A DNA stretch of 43,647 nt from Streptomyces sp. NRRL B-1347 (GCF_000720325.1 NZ_JOJM01000066.1:1-43647), one strand, 5' to 3'; positions 7,923 to 15,824 are shown, numbered from the stretch's first letter. Program-made: numbers and translations. The notes: a model not told the origin generated them from the sequence alone.

Positions 7923-7998
7923 GGGAAGCGCCCCAAAGGGGGCGCGGGGAACTGCGCTCCCAGCCCCTACGGACGCGCAGGCGACCGACGGGGCACCG
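7922..7998. repeat. Dispersed GC hairpin repeat, copy A
   Basis: This begins at the thiolase-like stop codon. GCGCCCC (7928-7934) and GGGGCGC (7939-7945) form a hairpin, followed by CGGGGAACTGCG and a conserved-looking tail. It resembles copies B and C at 12.1 and 17.9 kb and an intergenic repeat I know to be common in Streptomyces. It may act as a terminator for the thiolase-like gene. Confidence 0.6.
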
Positions 7999-8043
7999 GG
8001 GCAGTTCCGGCACAGCGCCCAGCGTTCAGCGCACAATCGAGCC

Positions 8044-8712
8044 ATGACGACGACGGAAGACTTTCGTGACCTGCTCAGATCCCAGAAGGTGTGGAACACC
8101 GAACTCCCCGCCTTCGACCCGGCGGCAGCCCCCGACGCGCCGCTCGGCCTCTTCCACCGCTGGTTCGCCGACGCGGTGGCCGCGGGCCAGACCGAGCCGC
8201 ACACCATGACCCTGGCGACCTCGGACGGGGCGGGCCGCGCCGACGCGCGCACCGTCATGCTGCACGACGCCGACGCGGCGGGCTGGCACTTCGCCTCGCA
8301 CGACATCAGCCGCAAGGGCCGCCAGCTCGCGGGCACGCCGTACGCGGCCCTGCACTTCTACTGGCCCGCCCAGGCCCGCCAGATCCGGCTGCGCGGCCCG
8401 GTCGCCGTCGCCCCGCACACCGAGGCCCTCGCGGACCTGCACGCGCGGACGACGGGGGCGCTCGCCGCGGCACTCGTCGGACACCAGAGCGAAGTCCTCG
8501 GCTCGCGCGCCGAGTTGACGGCGGCCTCGGAGGCCGCCTGGGACCGGGCGGCGGAGCGACCGGACGCCGACGCGCCGAGCTGGACGCTGTACGTACTGGC
8601 CCCCGATGAGGTGGAGTTCTTCCAAGGGGACGCCCGACGGCGGCACGTGCGCCTGCGGTACCGGGCGGCGGAACAACAGGGGGCCTGGCTGAGGGAGTTG
8701 CTGTGGCCGTGA
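8044..8712 (+). CDS. Pyridoxamine 5'-phosphate oxidase family protein (PdxH-like)
   Basis: The 222-residue product has the FMN-binding split barrel of PdxH: EPHTMTLATSDGAGRADARTVMLHD, then FASHDISRKGRQLAGTPYAALHFYWPAQARQIRLRGPVAV. The PdxH C-terminal block is recognisable as VEFFQGDARRRHVRLRYR. True PdxH enzymes oxidise pyridoxine or pyridoxamine phosphate to PLP; many actinobacterial relatives bind other flavins or substrates, so the reaction is not certain. The ATG at 8044 is preferred because the family N-terminus begins here; a longer open frame upstream crosses the repeat. It overlaps the next gene by 10 bases. No CTGACG operator is visible upstream, so it probably does not belong to the catabolic regulon. 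Confidence 0.8.
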   Translation: MTTTEDFRDLLRSQKVWNTELPAFDPAAAPDAPLGLFHRWFADAVAAGQTEPHTMTLATSDGAGRADARTVMLHDADAAGWHFASHDISRKGRQLAGTPYAALHFYWPAQARQIRLRGPVAVAPHTEALADLHARTTGALAAALVGHQSEVLGSRAELTAASEAAWDRAAERPDADAPSWTLYVLAPDEVEFFQGDARRRHVRLRYRAAEQQGAWLRELLWP

Positions 8713-9227
8713 CCGAAGAGGAAGGCGTGACCGGAGAGGACGCCGGTCTCGTACTGCGCCCCGCGCGCCCGGAGGACGCGGCGGCGGTCGCCCGGATCTG
8801 GCACGCGGGCTGGAGCGACGGCCACCTGGGGCACGTGCCGGAGGCGCTCCTCACGGTCCGCACCCCGCAGTCGTTCGTGCTGCGCGCCCCGCGCCGCGTC
8901 GACGACACGGTGGTCGCGCTCGTCGACGGGGCGCTCGCCGGGTTCGTGATGGTGGTCGACGACGAGGTCGAGCAGGTCTACGTGGCCGCGGCACACCGGG
9001 GCACGGGCGTGGCGGTCGCGCTGCTCACCGAGGCCGAGCGCGTGGTCGCCGCCAAGGGCCACCGGCGCGCGTGGCTCGCGGTCGTCGACGGCAACGCCCG
9101 CGCCCGCCGCTTCTACGAACGCCACGGCTGGCGCGACGAGGGCCTCTTCGAGTACTTGGCGGCGAGCGCCAGCGGCCCCATCCGCGTCCCCTGCCACCGC
9201 TACGTGAAACAGATCACCGCGCCGTAG
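8703..9227 (+). CDS. GNAT family N-acetyltransferase
   Basis: This 174-residue GNAT begins with a GTG that overlaps the end of the PdxH-like gene and follows GAGGGAG within that gene, which implies translational coupling. The N-terminal strand-helix reads LVLRPARPEDAAAVARIWHAGW. The acetyl-CoA binding block reads VYVAAAHRGTGVAVALLTEAERVV (motif A, R-G-T-G-V). The C-terminal region reads VVDGNARARRFYERHGWRDEG, typical of small-molecule or protein N-acetyltransferases. The substrate cannot be deduced. Confidence 0.85.
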   Translation: MAVTEEEGVTGEDAGLVLRPARPEDAAAVARIWHAGWSDGHLGHVPEALLTVRTPQSFVLRAPRRVDDTVVALVDGALAGFVMVVDDEVEQVYVAAAHRGTGVAVALLTEAERVVAAKGHRRAWLAVVDGNARARRFYERHGWRDEGLFEYLAASASGPIRVPCHRYVKQITAP

Positions 9228-9244
9228 CCCGCCACCACCCGGCG

Positions 9245-10129
9245 TCACCCGGTGGCGGTGAACGTGCGCTGCGCGAAGTCGCGGACGGGCCGGTAGCCGA
9301 CCCGCTGGTAGACGCCGTTGCTGGTGGGGTTGGCGAGGTCGGTGAAGAGCAGCACCTCCTGCGCGCCCGCCGCCAGGGCGGCCCCGCTGACCTCCGCGGT
9401 CACGGCCGCCGCGTACCCGCGGGCGCGGTGCCCGGCCGGGGTGTAGACGGGCGCGACGCGGACCTGCCCGGCGATGAGCCGGTTGACCCCGGCCATGGAG
9501 ACGGGCGTTCCGTCGGGCGTCTCCCAGAGCGTGACACCGCCGTACGCGAGCCGCGCGTCGACCCACTCCGCCGGGTCCATCAGGGCCCGCTCCCCGATGT
9601 CCTCGGTGAACGCCCGGTGCCAGCGGGCGAGCAGCTCCCGGTCGGCGGCCGCGGCGATCCGCGCGGCGCCGGGCGGTGCGGGAGCGGGCGGCGCGAGCGT
9701 GCCGAGCCGGTACAGGCGCTGGCGCAGGTTCTCCTCGGACGCGGCCCCGGTGTGCCGCTGCCAGGCCCGCGCGAAGCCCGCGGCGGTGGCCCGGTCGGAC
9801 ATCACCCCGGGCAGGCCGGGCGCGATCCGGACCAGCTCCCCGGCGAGGGCGTCGAGGGCGTCCTCCTCGCCGGCCGCGAGCGGGCTGAGCGCGACGCGGT
9901 GCGGCGGCGTGCGCAGGAAGGCCCCGCGCACCTCCGCGCCCCGGACGAGCCAGCCGAAGACGGGGTCCCCGTCGCCGTACACGTGCGGGCCCCGCCTGCG
10001 GAGCGTGTCGGCCACGGTGAGCAGTGCCGTGTTCAGGGCCGGTTCGGCATGCAGGAAGGCGTGGGCGCGGTCCAGGAACTCGGCGGGGTCAGCGGTCAGT
10101 TGCCAGCGGGCGCGGGCGGTGGTGGTCAT
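9245..10129 (-). CDS. GNAT family N-acetyltransferase (two-part, C-terminal GNAT)
   Basis: The 294-residue protein has an N-terminal half without a clear motif and a C-terminal GNAT domain with VAPVYTPAGHRARGYAAAVTAE (acetyl-CoA loop) and LFTDLANPTSNGVYQRVGYRPV. This is the layout of the 'GNAT family, possible acetyltransferase' proteins often found in Streptomyces. I choose the ATG at 10129 (MTTTARARW); a GTG at 10144 is also possible. Either start lies inside the DUF35 gene, so the two overlap by about 41 bases in different frames. The gene is the last of a three-gene minus-strand operon led by operator 3. Its relation to the catabolic enzymes is unclear. Confidence 0.8.
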   Translation of the reverse strand: MTTTARARWQLTADPAEFLDRAHAFLHAEPALNTALLTVADTLRRRGPHVYGDGDPVFGWLVRGAEVRGAFLRTPPHRVALSPLAAGEEDALDALAGELVRIAPGLPGVMSDRATAAGFARAWQRHTGAASEENLRQRLYRLGTLAPPAPAPPGAARIAAAADRELLARWHRAFTEDIGERALMDPAEWVDARLAYGGVTLWETPDGTPVSMAGVNRLIAGQVRVAPVYTPAGHRARGYAAAVTAEVSGAALAAGAQEVLLFTDLANPTSNGVYQRVGYRPVRDFAQRTFTATG

Positions 10130-10568
10130 GGGAGATGATCCCACCGTCGCCGGGTTCGAACACCGGTACCGCGAGACCCTCCCCGGCCTCGCGGAACGCG
10201 ACCCGCAGGGCCATGCCGACCCGTAGGTCCCGCGCCGCGCAGCCCACCACCTCGGTCATCATCCGCGGGCCCTCCGCGAGGTCGACGACGGCGGCGGCGT
10301 AGGGGACGCGGGCGTCGAAGGGGGGCAGGTCGTTGCGGTGGACGACGGACCAGGTGTAGAGGGTGGCGCGGCCGCAGGAGCGCTCCCAGGTGACGTCCTC
10401 GCTCCAGCAGTGGGGGCAGAACTCGCGCGGGTAGTGGTGCGCGCGCCCGCAGCCGGGCGCGTGGCAGCGGCGGACAAGGAGGTGTCCCTCGGCGGCCGCG
10501 TCCCAGTAGGTCCGGGTGAAGGCGTCAACTTCGGGGAGGTCGAAGCGGGGTCGTCCGCCGGCCGTCAT
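10089..10568 (-). CDS. DUF35 zinc-ribbon/OB-fold protein (partner of thiolase-like enzyme)
   Basis: The 159-residue protein has the DUF35 architecture: an N-terminal helix (DLPEVDAFTRTYWDAAAEGHL), a rubredoxin-like zinc ribbon with RRCHAPGCG and FCPHCW (four cysteines, first knuckle C-x4-C), then an OB-fold (TLYTWSVVHRNDLPPFDARVPYAAAVVDL). Such proteins bind acyl-CoA and complex with SCP-x thiolases or Ltp2-type aldolases; in steroid side-chain degradation they stabilise the aldolase. The likely partner is the thiolase-like protein encoded at 6738-7922. Its ATG overlaps the stop of a 44-codon ORF (ATGA), implying coupled translation. The C-terminal tail DHHRPRPLATDR lies in the overlap with the GNAT gene. 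Confidence 0.88.
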   Translation of the reverse strand: MTAGGRPRFDLPEVDAFTRTYWDAAAEGHLLVRRCHAPGCGRAHHYPREFCPHCWSEDVTWERSCGRATLYTWSVVHRNDLPPFDARVPYAAAVVDLAEGPRMMTEVVGCAARDLRVGMALRVAFREAGEGLAVPVFEPGDGGIISHDHHRPRPLATDR

Positions 10569-10699
10569 CGGCCGGGCCCCGCGCCCCGCTCGAACCAGCC
10601 CTTCTCGACCGGGTGCCGTCGCTCCTCCGGCCGCCGCGGACCGGGGCCGGAGCGGGGCGTGGCGGGCTGTGCGGTGCCGCCGGGGCAGTTGGTGTCCAT
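10565..10699 (-). CDS. Small 44-residue protein, leader gene of the DUF35 operon
   Basis: The frame from the ATG at 10699 encodes MDTNCPGGTAQPATP... ending WFERGAGPGR, 44 residues. It is preceded by AGGAGAGA nine bases upstream, and its TGA overlaps the DUF35 ATG in an ATGA junction. The DUF35 gene itself has no good ribosome-binding site, which supports translation of this ORF and coupling. The product is Pro/Gly/Arg-rich with one Cys and has no domain I recognise. It could be a real small protein or a leader whose translation delivers ribosomes to the DUF35 start. Confidence 0.55.
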   Translation of the reverse strand: MDTNCPGGTAQPATPRSGPGPRRPEERRHPVEKGWFERGAGPGR

Positions 10700-10739
10700 G
10701 CGGGAGTCTCTCCTGATCAGCGGGGTCGAGGAGGCATAC

Positions 10740-10754
10740 CTGATGGGGTGTCAG
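10740..10754. promoter_or_regulatory. Operator 3 (CTGATG-GGG-TGTCAG)
   Basis: This is a degenerate but symmetric copy of the regulon site, with one change in each arm. It lies 41 bases upstream of the ATG of the 44-codon ORF that leads the DUF35-GNAT operon, in the promoter region of that minus-strand unit. Confidence 0.55.
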
Positions 10755-10826
10755 TTCAGCGCAACGGTCAGCCCGCGCGCAAGAGGCCGTCGCACGTGAT
10801 CAATTCGCAACCGGTTTCGGACTTGT

Positions 10827-10847
10827 CCGTCACCCATCAAGTGACGG
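10827..10847. promoter_or_regulatory. Perfect inverted repeat CCGTCAC-N7-GTGACGG at the monooxygenase promoter
   Basis: Seven-base arms at 10827-10833 and 10841-10847 match perfectly around a seven-base spacer. The repeat lies just upstream of the -10 TACTCT (10854-10859) of the flavin monooxygenase gene, where a repressor or activator would contact the -35 region. Arms and spacing differ from the CTGACG-N3-CGTCAG sites, so a different regulator, or a different binding mode, is likely. Confidence 0.5.
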
Positions 10848-10853
10848 CGTGGT

Positions 10854-10859
10854 TACTCT
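10854..10859 (+). promoter_or_regulatory. -10 element of a leaderless promoter for the monooxygenase gene
   Basis: TACTCT matches TANNNT and ends six bases before the ATG at 10866. No Shine-Dalgarno sequence lies between them, so transcription probably starts at the start codon. Confidence 0.5.
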
Positions 10860-10865
10860 CCCGTC

Positions 10866-12059
10866 ATGGCCGACTCGAACCCACCACCCCCCAGCCCCGA
10901 CCGGCCCCTCCCGGACAGACCAGGACCGGCCCGGCCCGTGTACGTCATCGGCGGCGGCCCCGGCGGTCTCGCCGTCGCGGCCGCGCTGCGCGCACGCGGC
11001 GTACGCGCCGTCGTCCTGGAGAAGTCCGACCGCGTCGGCGCGACCTGGCGCGGCCACTACGACCGCCTCCGCCTGCACACCACGCGCCGGCTCTCCGCGC
11101 TGCCGGGCCTCGCCATGCCGCGCTCGTTCGGCCGCTGGGTCGCCCGGGACGACGTGGTCCGCTATCTGGAGAAGTACGCGGAGTACCACGAACTGGACGT
11201 CGTCACCGGCGTCGAGGTGACCCGTCTGGAGCGCACCGCCGGTGACGGGGGCTGGCTCCTGCGGGCCACCGGGGGGCGCGAGCTGAACGGCCGCGCGGTC
11301 ATCGTCGCCACCGGCTTCAACCACACCCCGCACGTCCCCGACTGGCCGGGCGCCGACACCTTCACCGGCGACCTCCGGCACGCCTCCGGCTACCGCGAGC
11401 CCAGCCCCTACACCGGCAAGGACGTCCTCGTCGTCGGCGTCGGCAACACGGGCGCGGAGATCGCCGTCGACCTCGCGGAGGGCGGCGCGGCCCGCGTCCG
11501 GCTCGCCGTGCGCACCGCCCCGCACATCGTGCGCCGCTCCACCGCGGGCTGGCCCGCGCAGCGCTCCGGCATCCTGTGCCGCAGGCTCCCGGTGCCGGTG
11601 GTCGACCGGCTCGGCCGCGCGATCGCCCGCGTCAGCGTGCCCGACCTGTCCGCGCACGGCCTGCCGCGCCCCGACACCGGCCTGTACTCGCGCGCCCGCG
11701 ACGGCGCCATCCCGGTGCAGGACGTCGGGCTCGTCGACGCCGTGCGCGCGGGCCGGGTCGAACCCGTCGCCGCCGTCGAGGCCTTCGAGGGCGGCAAGGT
11801 GCTCCTCGCCGACGGCAGCCGCGTCGGCCCCGACGCCGTCATCGCCGCCACCGGCTACCGCCGCGCCCTGGAGCCGCTGCTCGGCCACCTCGGCGTCCTC
11901 GACCCCCGCGGCCGCCCCCGCGCGCACGGCCCGCGCACCGCCCCGGAGGCCCCGGACCTGTACTTCACCGGCTTCACCAACCCCATCAGCGGCATGCTGC
12001 GGGAACTGGCCAGGGACGCGGACCGGATCGCCCGCGCGGTGGCGCGGTCGTCGGCCTAG
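10866..12059 (+). CDS. Flavin-containing monooxygenase-like FAD/NAD(P)-binding protein
   Basis: This 397-residue protein has an N-terminal FAD-binding Rossmann motif (VYVIGGGPGGLAVAAALRARG), the family mark FTGDLRHASGY (F-x-G-x3-H-x3-Y of FMO/Baeyer-Villiger type enzymes), and a second Rossmann motif for NADPH (VLVVGVGNTGAEIAVDLAEGG). The C-terminus YFTGFTNPISGMLREL is typical of short bacterial FMOs. It would hydroxylate or oxygenate a small hydrophobic substrate, and could carry out an oxidation step in the surrounding catabolic region. A Pro-rich N-terminal extension of about 23 residues precedes the fold. It is divergent from the DUF35 operon; its promoter has a separate inverted repeat and not a clear regulon operator. 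Confidence 0.85.
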   Translation: MADSNPPPPSPDRPLPDRPGPARPVYVIGGGPGGLAVAAALRARGVRAVVLEKSDRVGATWRGHYDRLRLHTTRRLSALPGLAMPRSFGRWVARDDVVRYLEKYAEYHELDVVTGVEVTRLERTAGDGGWLLRATGGRELNGRAVIVATGFNHTPHVPDWPGADTFTGDLRHASGYREPSPYTGKDVLVVGVGNTGAEIAVDLAEGGAARVRLAVRTAPHIVRRSTAGWPAQRSGILCRRLPVPVVDRLGRAIARVSVPDLSAHGLPRPDTGLYSRARDGAIPVQDVGLVDAVRAGRVEPVAAVEAFEGGKVLLADGSRVGPDAVIAATGYRRALEPLLGHLGVLDPRGRPRAHGPRTAPEAPDLYFTGFTNPISGMLRELARDADRIARAVARSSA

Positions 12060-12407
12060 CAGCCGGGGGCGGAGTCCACTGCGGTACGGGAGCGCCCCGA
12101 AGGGGGGCGGGGCTGTGCTCATGTGCGGCTCCGCCGCGCGGGCGCGACCGGCCACGACGCCCCCGCGGACAATCGACGGCCCGGCGCGGCAATGCGGGCG
12201 AAGCGCCTGGGCACCCACGCCCCGGGCACCCGTGCGCAACCGGCCAGTTGCCCGAGGCGCTCTTGGCAGGCGGCGCTTTGTGCGGTTCCGTGGGAGGGCG
12301 GGTGCGCAGCCGTCGCAGCGGCCCCACGCGCCCCGCCGGGCGGAGCCCTGCCGCGCACCGGACGCGCGGACCGCCGCCCGCCACGGACTTTGCCCGCAGC
12401 ACCATTC
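12060..12407. other. Non-coding stretch with dispersed repeat copy B (12088-12165)
   Basis: After the monooxygenase stop, 12088-12165 holds a GC hairpin repeat (GCGCCCC-GAA-GGGG) followed by GGGGCTGTG and TGTGCGGCTCCGCCGCG, nearly identical to copy C at 17867-17950. The stretch 12166-12407 shows no gene with a credible start and has weak similarity to nothing I recognise. Confidence 0.5.
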
Positions 12408-12422
12408 CTGACAGGCCGTCAG
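12408..12422. promoter_or_regulatory. Operator 4 (CTGACA-GGC-CGTCAG)
   Basis: This is the upstream site of a pair before the acyl-CoA synthetase gene. It has one arm mismatch and lies between the expected -35 position and the -10 TAATCT (12428-12433). Confidence 0.75.
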
Positions 12423-12431
12423 TTCAGTAAT

Positions 12432-12446
12432 CTGACTAAGCGTCAG
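12432..12446. promoter_or_regulatory. Operator 5 (CTGACT-AAG-CGTCAG)
   Basis: This second site of the pair has its centre 24 bp after the centre of operator 4. It begins at the end of the -10 element TAATCT and covers the probable transcription start near 12440. The leader from there to the ATG at 12542 is about 100 bases. Confidence 0.75.
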
Positions 12447-12541
12447 TTTCGAGTTCCGGCTCTGTCGCAGCCGCCCTCGGCCCCCGTCCACCGGGGCGCG
12501 GGGCGGCCCAGTCGTCGCTGTCACAAGGAGCGGGCGTACCG

Positions 12542-14767
12542 ATGCTTGGATCGACGTACGGCACCTTCACCTCCGACCCCCGCCGCGCACGCGCCGTCGC
12601 CTGCGGCAGCCTCCCCGCCGCCACCGTCCACGGCCGTGCCGCCACCCCCGGCGACCTGGACGTCAGCGGGCGCCCGCTGTACGCGGAGACCCCCGACCTC
12701 GACCGCTTCTTCCGGCCGGAAACCGTCGCCGTCATCGGCGCCTCCGACGCCGAGGGGCGGCCCCACACCGGCATCACCCGCAAGCTCGTCGACTGGGCCG
12801 AGCGCGTCGGCGCCCGCCTCCACCCCGTGCACCCCAGCAGGACCGCCGTCTTCGGCATCCCCTGCGCCCGCTCGGTCGCGGACCTGCCGGGGCCGGTCGA
12901 CGTGGCGGTCGTCCTGGTGCGCGACCCGCTGCCCGTCGTCGAGGAACTCGCCGAGGCCAAGGCGAGGTTCGCGGTGGTCTTCGCGTCCGGCTTCGCCGAG
13001 ACCGGCGCGGCGGGCGCCGCCGCGCAGGCCCGGCTCGCCGCCGCCGTGAGCCGCTCGGGCCTGCGCCTGCTCGGCCCGAACACCAACCTCAACGCCTTCG
13101 AGGAGTTCCGCGAGGACCTCGAAGGCCCCGCCATCGCCCTCATCACCCAGTCCGGGCACCAGGGGCGCCCCCTGTTCACCCTCCAGGAGCTGGGCATCCG
13201 CCTCTCCCACTGGGCGCCCACCGGCAACGAGGCCGACCTGGAGACGGCCGACTTCGTGTCGTACTTCGCCGAGCAGCCGGACGTCGGCGCCATCGCCGCG
13301 TACGTGGAGGGCCTCAAGGACGGCCGCGCCTTCCTGCTCGCCGCCGACCGGGCCGCCCGGCGCGGCGTCCCGGTCGTCGCCGTGAAGGTCGGCCGCACCG
13401 AGACCGGCGCCCGCACGGCCGCGTCCCACACCGGCAAGCTGACCGGCACCGACACCGTCGTGGACGCGGCGATGCGGCAGTTCGGCGTGATCCGCGTCGA
13501 CGGACTCGACGAACTCCAGGACACCGCGGCCCTGTTGGCCCGCGCCCGGCCGCCCCGCGCGGACGGCGTGGCCGTCTACTCGATCTCCGGCGGCACCGGC
13601 GCGCACTTCGCCGACCTGGCGACGGCGGCGGGCCTGAGCCTGCCGACGCTCGCGGAGCCCAAGCAGACCGAGCTCCACCAGTGGATCCCGCACTACCTGA
13701 ACGTCTCCAACCCCATCGACAACGGCGGCCACCCCGTCGGCGACTGGCGCGGCCGGAAGATCATCGACGCGATCCTGGCCGACCCGGCGATCGGCGTCCT
13801 GATCTGCCCCATCACGGGCCCGTTCCCGCCGATGAGCGACAAGCTGGCCGAGGACCTGGTCGCCGCGGCGGCGGAGACGGACAAGCTGGTCTGCGTGGTC
13901 TGGGGCTCCCCGGTGGGCACGGAGGAGGCCTACCGCACCACGCTGCTCGGCTCGTCCCGCGTCGCCACCTTCCGCACCTTCGCCAACTGCGTCACGGCCG
14001 TGCGCGCCTATCTGGACCACCACCGCTTCACCACCGCCTACCGCTCCCCCTTCGACGAGGCCCCGCGCACCGCCTCGCCCTCCTACCGCAAGGCGCAGGC
14101 CCTGATGCGCCCCGGCCAGCTGCTCAGCGAGCACGCCGGGAAGCAGCTCCTTCGCGCGTACGGCATCCGCGTGCCGCGCGAGCAGCTCGTGACCAGCGCG
14201 GCGGGGGCCGTGCGCGCCGCCGGGCAGGTCGGCTACCCCGTCGTCATGAAGGCCTCCGGCGCGCACATCGCCCACAAGACCGAACTCGGCCTCGTCCGGA
14301 TCGGCCTGACCTCCGCGAGCCAGGTCCGCGACGCCTACCGCGACCTCACCGACATCGCCCGCTACGAGGACATCGACCTGGACGGCGTCCTGGTCTGCCA
14401 GATGGTGGAGCGCGGCGTCGAGATGGTCGTCGGCGTCAGCCAGGACCCGCTGTTCGGCCCCACCGTGACCGTGGGGCTCGGCGGGGTGCTCGTGGAGGTC
14501 CTGCACGACACCTCGGTCCGGGTGCCGCCCTTCGGCGAGGACCAGGCCCGCGCGATGCTCGACGAACTGCGCGGCCGGGCCCTCCTCGACGGGGTGCGCG
14601 GGGCGCCGCCCTCCGACCTGGACGCCCTCGTCGAGGTCGTCCTGCGGGTCCAGCGGATGGCTCTCGAACTGGAGGGCCAGCTGGCGGAGCTGGACATCAA
14701 CCCCTTGATGGTCCTCGGCCGCGGCCAGGGCGCGGTGGCCCTGGACGCCCTCGCGCGCTGCGGGTGA
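12542..14767 (+). CDS. ADP-forming acyl-CoA synthetase (fused alpha/beta, ACD family)
   Basis: The 741-residue protein is a single-chain NDP-forming acyl-CoA ligase. It has a CoA-binding Rossmann domain (VAVIGASDAEGRPHTG, about residues 60-150), two succinyl-CoA-synthetase-like flavodoxin domains including ASHTGKLTGTD with the phosphorylatable His, and a C-terminal ATP-grasp domain (about 515-740; GYPVVMKASG, IAHKTELGLVRIGL, LAELDINPL). It would activate a carboxylic acid to its CoA ester with ATP, giving ADP and phosphate. The ATG follows AAGGAG. Two operators at 12408-12446 overlap its promoter, so it belongs to the catabolic regulon. About 50 residues precede the CoA-binding fold. The acid used is unknown. 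Confidence 0.88.
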   Translation: MLGSTYGTFTSDPRRARAVACGSLPAATVHGRAATPGDLDVSGRPLYAETPDLDRFFRPETVAVIGASDAEGRPHTGITRKLVDWAERVGARLHPVHPSRTAVFGIPCARSVADLPGPVDVAVVLVRDPLPVVEELAEAKARFAVVFASGFAETGAAGAAAQARLAAAVSRSGLRLLGPNTNLNAFEEFREDLEGPAIALITQSGHQGRPLFTLQELGIRLSHWAPTGNEADLETADFVSYFAEQPDVGAIAAYVEGLKDGRAFLLAADRAARRGVPVVAVKVGRTETGARTAASHTGKLTGTDTVVDAAMRQFGVIRVDGLDELQDTAALLARARPPRADGVAVYSISGGTGAHFADLATAAGLSLPTLAEPKQTELHQWIPHYLNVSNPIDNGGHPVGDWRGRKIIDAILADPAIGVLICPITGPFPPMSDKLAEDLVAAAAETDKLVCVVWGSPVGTEEAYRTTLLGSSRVATFRTFANCVTAVRAYLDHHRFTTAYRSPFDEAPRTASPSYRKAQALMRPGQLLSEHAGKQLLRAYGIRVPREQLVTSAAGAVRAAGQVGYPVVMKASGAHIAHKTELGLVRIGLTSASQVRDAYRDLTDIARYEDIDLDGVLVCQMVERGVEMVVGVSQDPLFGPTVTVGLGGVLVEVLHDTSVRVPPFGEDQARAMLDELRGRALLDGVRGAPPSDLDALVEVVLRVQRMALELEGQLAELDINPLMVLGRGQGAVALDALARCG

Positions 14768-14801
14768 CCGCGGGCGCGGACCCGGTCCCGGACGGACGGG
14801 G

Positions 14802-15824
14802 TCAGCCCTCGTCCGCGGCCCGGAACGTGCGGCGGTAGGCGGTCGGCGTCACGCCCAGGACCGACTGGAGGTGCTGGCGCATCGACTGGGCCGTGCCGAA
14901 GCCGGACTCGCGGGCGATCCGGTCGACGGAGAGGCCCGTGGACTCCAGGAGGTGGCGGGCCCGTTCCACCCGCTGCCGGGTGAGCCACTGGCCGGGGCTC
15001 ACGCCGACCTCCTCGCGGAAGCGGCGGGTGAAGGTCCGCACCGACATCGCCTCCTGCTCGGCCAGGTCGCGCAGCTGGATCGGCTCGTGGAGGCGGCCGA
15101 GCGCCCAGGCCCGCGCGGAGGTCGTCGTCGCCAGCTGCGGCTCGGGCACCGGGCGCTGGACGTACTGCGCCTGCCCGCCGTCGCGGTGCGGCGGTACGAC
15201 GGTGGAGCGGGCCACCTCGTTGGCGACGGCCGCGCCGTGGTCGCGGCGCACCACGTGCAGACACAGGTCGAGCCCCGCGGCGACCCCGGCGGAGGTGAGC
15301 ACGTCGCCGTCGTCGATGAACAGCACGTCCGCGTCGACGTCGACGCGCGGGAAGAGCCGCTGGAAGTGCTCGGCGTGCGCCCAGTGCGTGGTCGCCGGGC
15401 GGCCGTCCAGGAGCCCCGCGGCCGCCAGGACGTAGCCGCCCGTGCAGATCGACACCATGCGGGTGCCGGGACGCACGCGCGCGAGGGCCGCGGCCAGCTC
15501 GTCGGTCAGCCGGCCCTCCTCGTACACGGGGCCCAGCTCGTGCGAGGCGGGCACCACGACCGTGTCGGCCGCGGCGAGCGCCTCGGGCCCGTGCTCCACG
15601 ACCACGTCGAAGTCCGCGTCGGTGCGGACCGGCCCGGGCGGCCGTACGGAACAGGTCACGACCTCGTACAGGCGCCGCCCTTCGGCGTTCCGCGCGCGGC
15701 CGAAGATGCGCTGGGGAATGCCCAGCTCGAAGGGGATGACGCCGTCCATGACGAGGACGGCGACGCGGTGCGGGGCCGGTGCCCGCCGCTCCCGCCCGCC
15801 CCTGCTCACCCGCCGCTCGGCCAT
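14802..15824 (-). CDS. GlxA family transcriptional regulator (DJ-1/PfpI + AraC)
   Basis: The 340-residue protein has an N-terminal DJ-1/PfpI-like domain (VAVLVMDGVIPFELGIPQRIFG; nucleophile-elbow SICTGGYVLAAAGLLDG with a Cys) and a C-terminal AraC double helix-turn-helix (LRDLAEQEAMSVRTFTRRFREE, then SVDRIARESGFGTAQSMRQHL). GlxA-type proteins are transcription activators or repressors whose DJ-1 part senses an unknown small signal. It is divergent from the MFS gene at 15884, its probable target. The ATG is preceded by TAGGAT (15836-15831 on the minus strand) with six bases between, a leaderless-type promoter. No CTGACG operator is present, so the pair looks like an independent insert within the catabolic region. 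Confidence 0.88.
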   Translation of the reverse strand: MAERRVSRGGRERRAPAPHRVAVLVMDGVIPFELGIPQRIFGRARNAEGRRLYEVVTCSVRPPGPVRTDADFDVVVEHGPEALAAADTVVVPASHELGPVYEEGRLTDELAAALARVRPGTRMVSICTGGYVLAAAGLLDGRPATTHWAHAEHFQRLFPRVDVDADVLFIDDGDVLTSAGVAAGLDLCLHVVRRDHGAAVANEVARSTVVPPHRDGGQAQYVQRPVPEPQLATTTSARAWALGRLHEPIQLRDLAEQEAMSVRTFTRRFREEVGVSPGQWLTRQRVERARHLLESTGLSVDRIARESGFGTAQSMRQHLQSVLGVTPTAYRRTFRAADEG

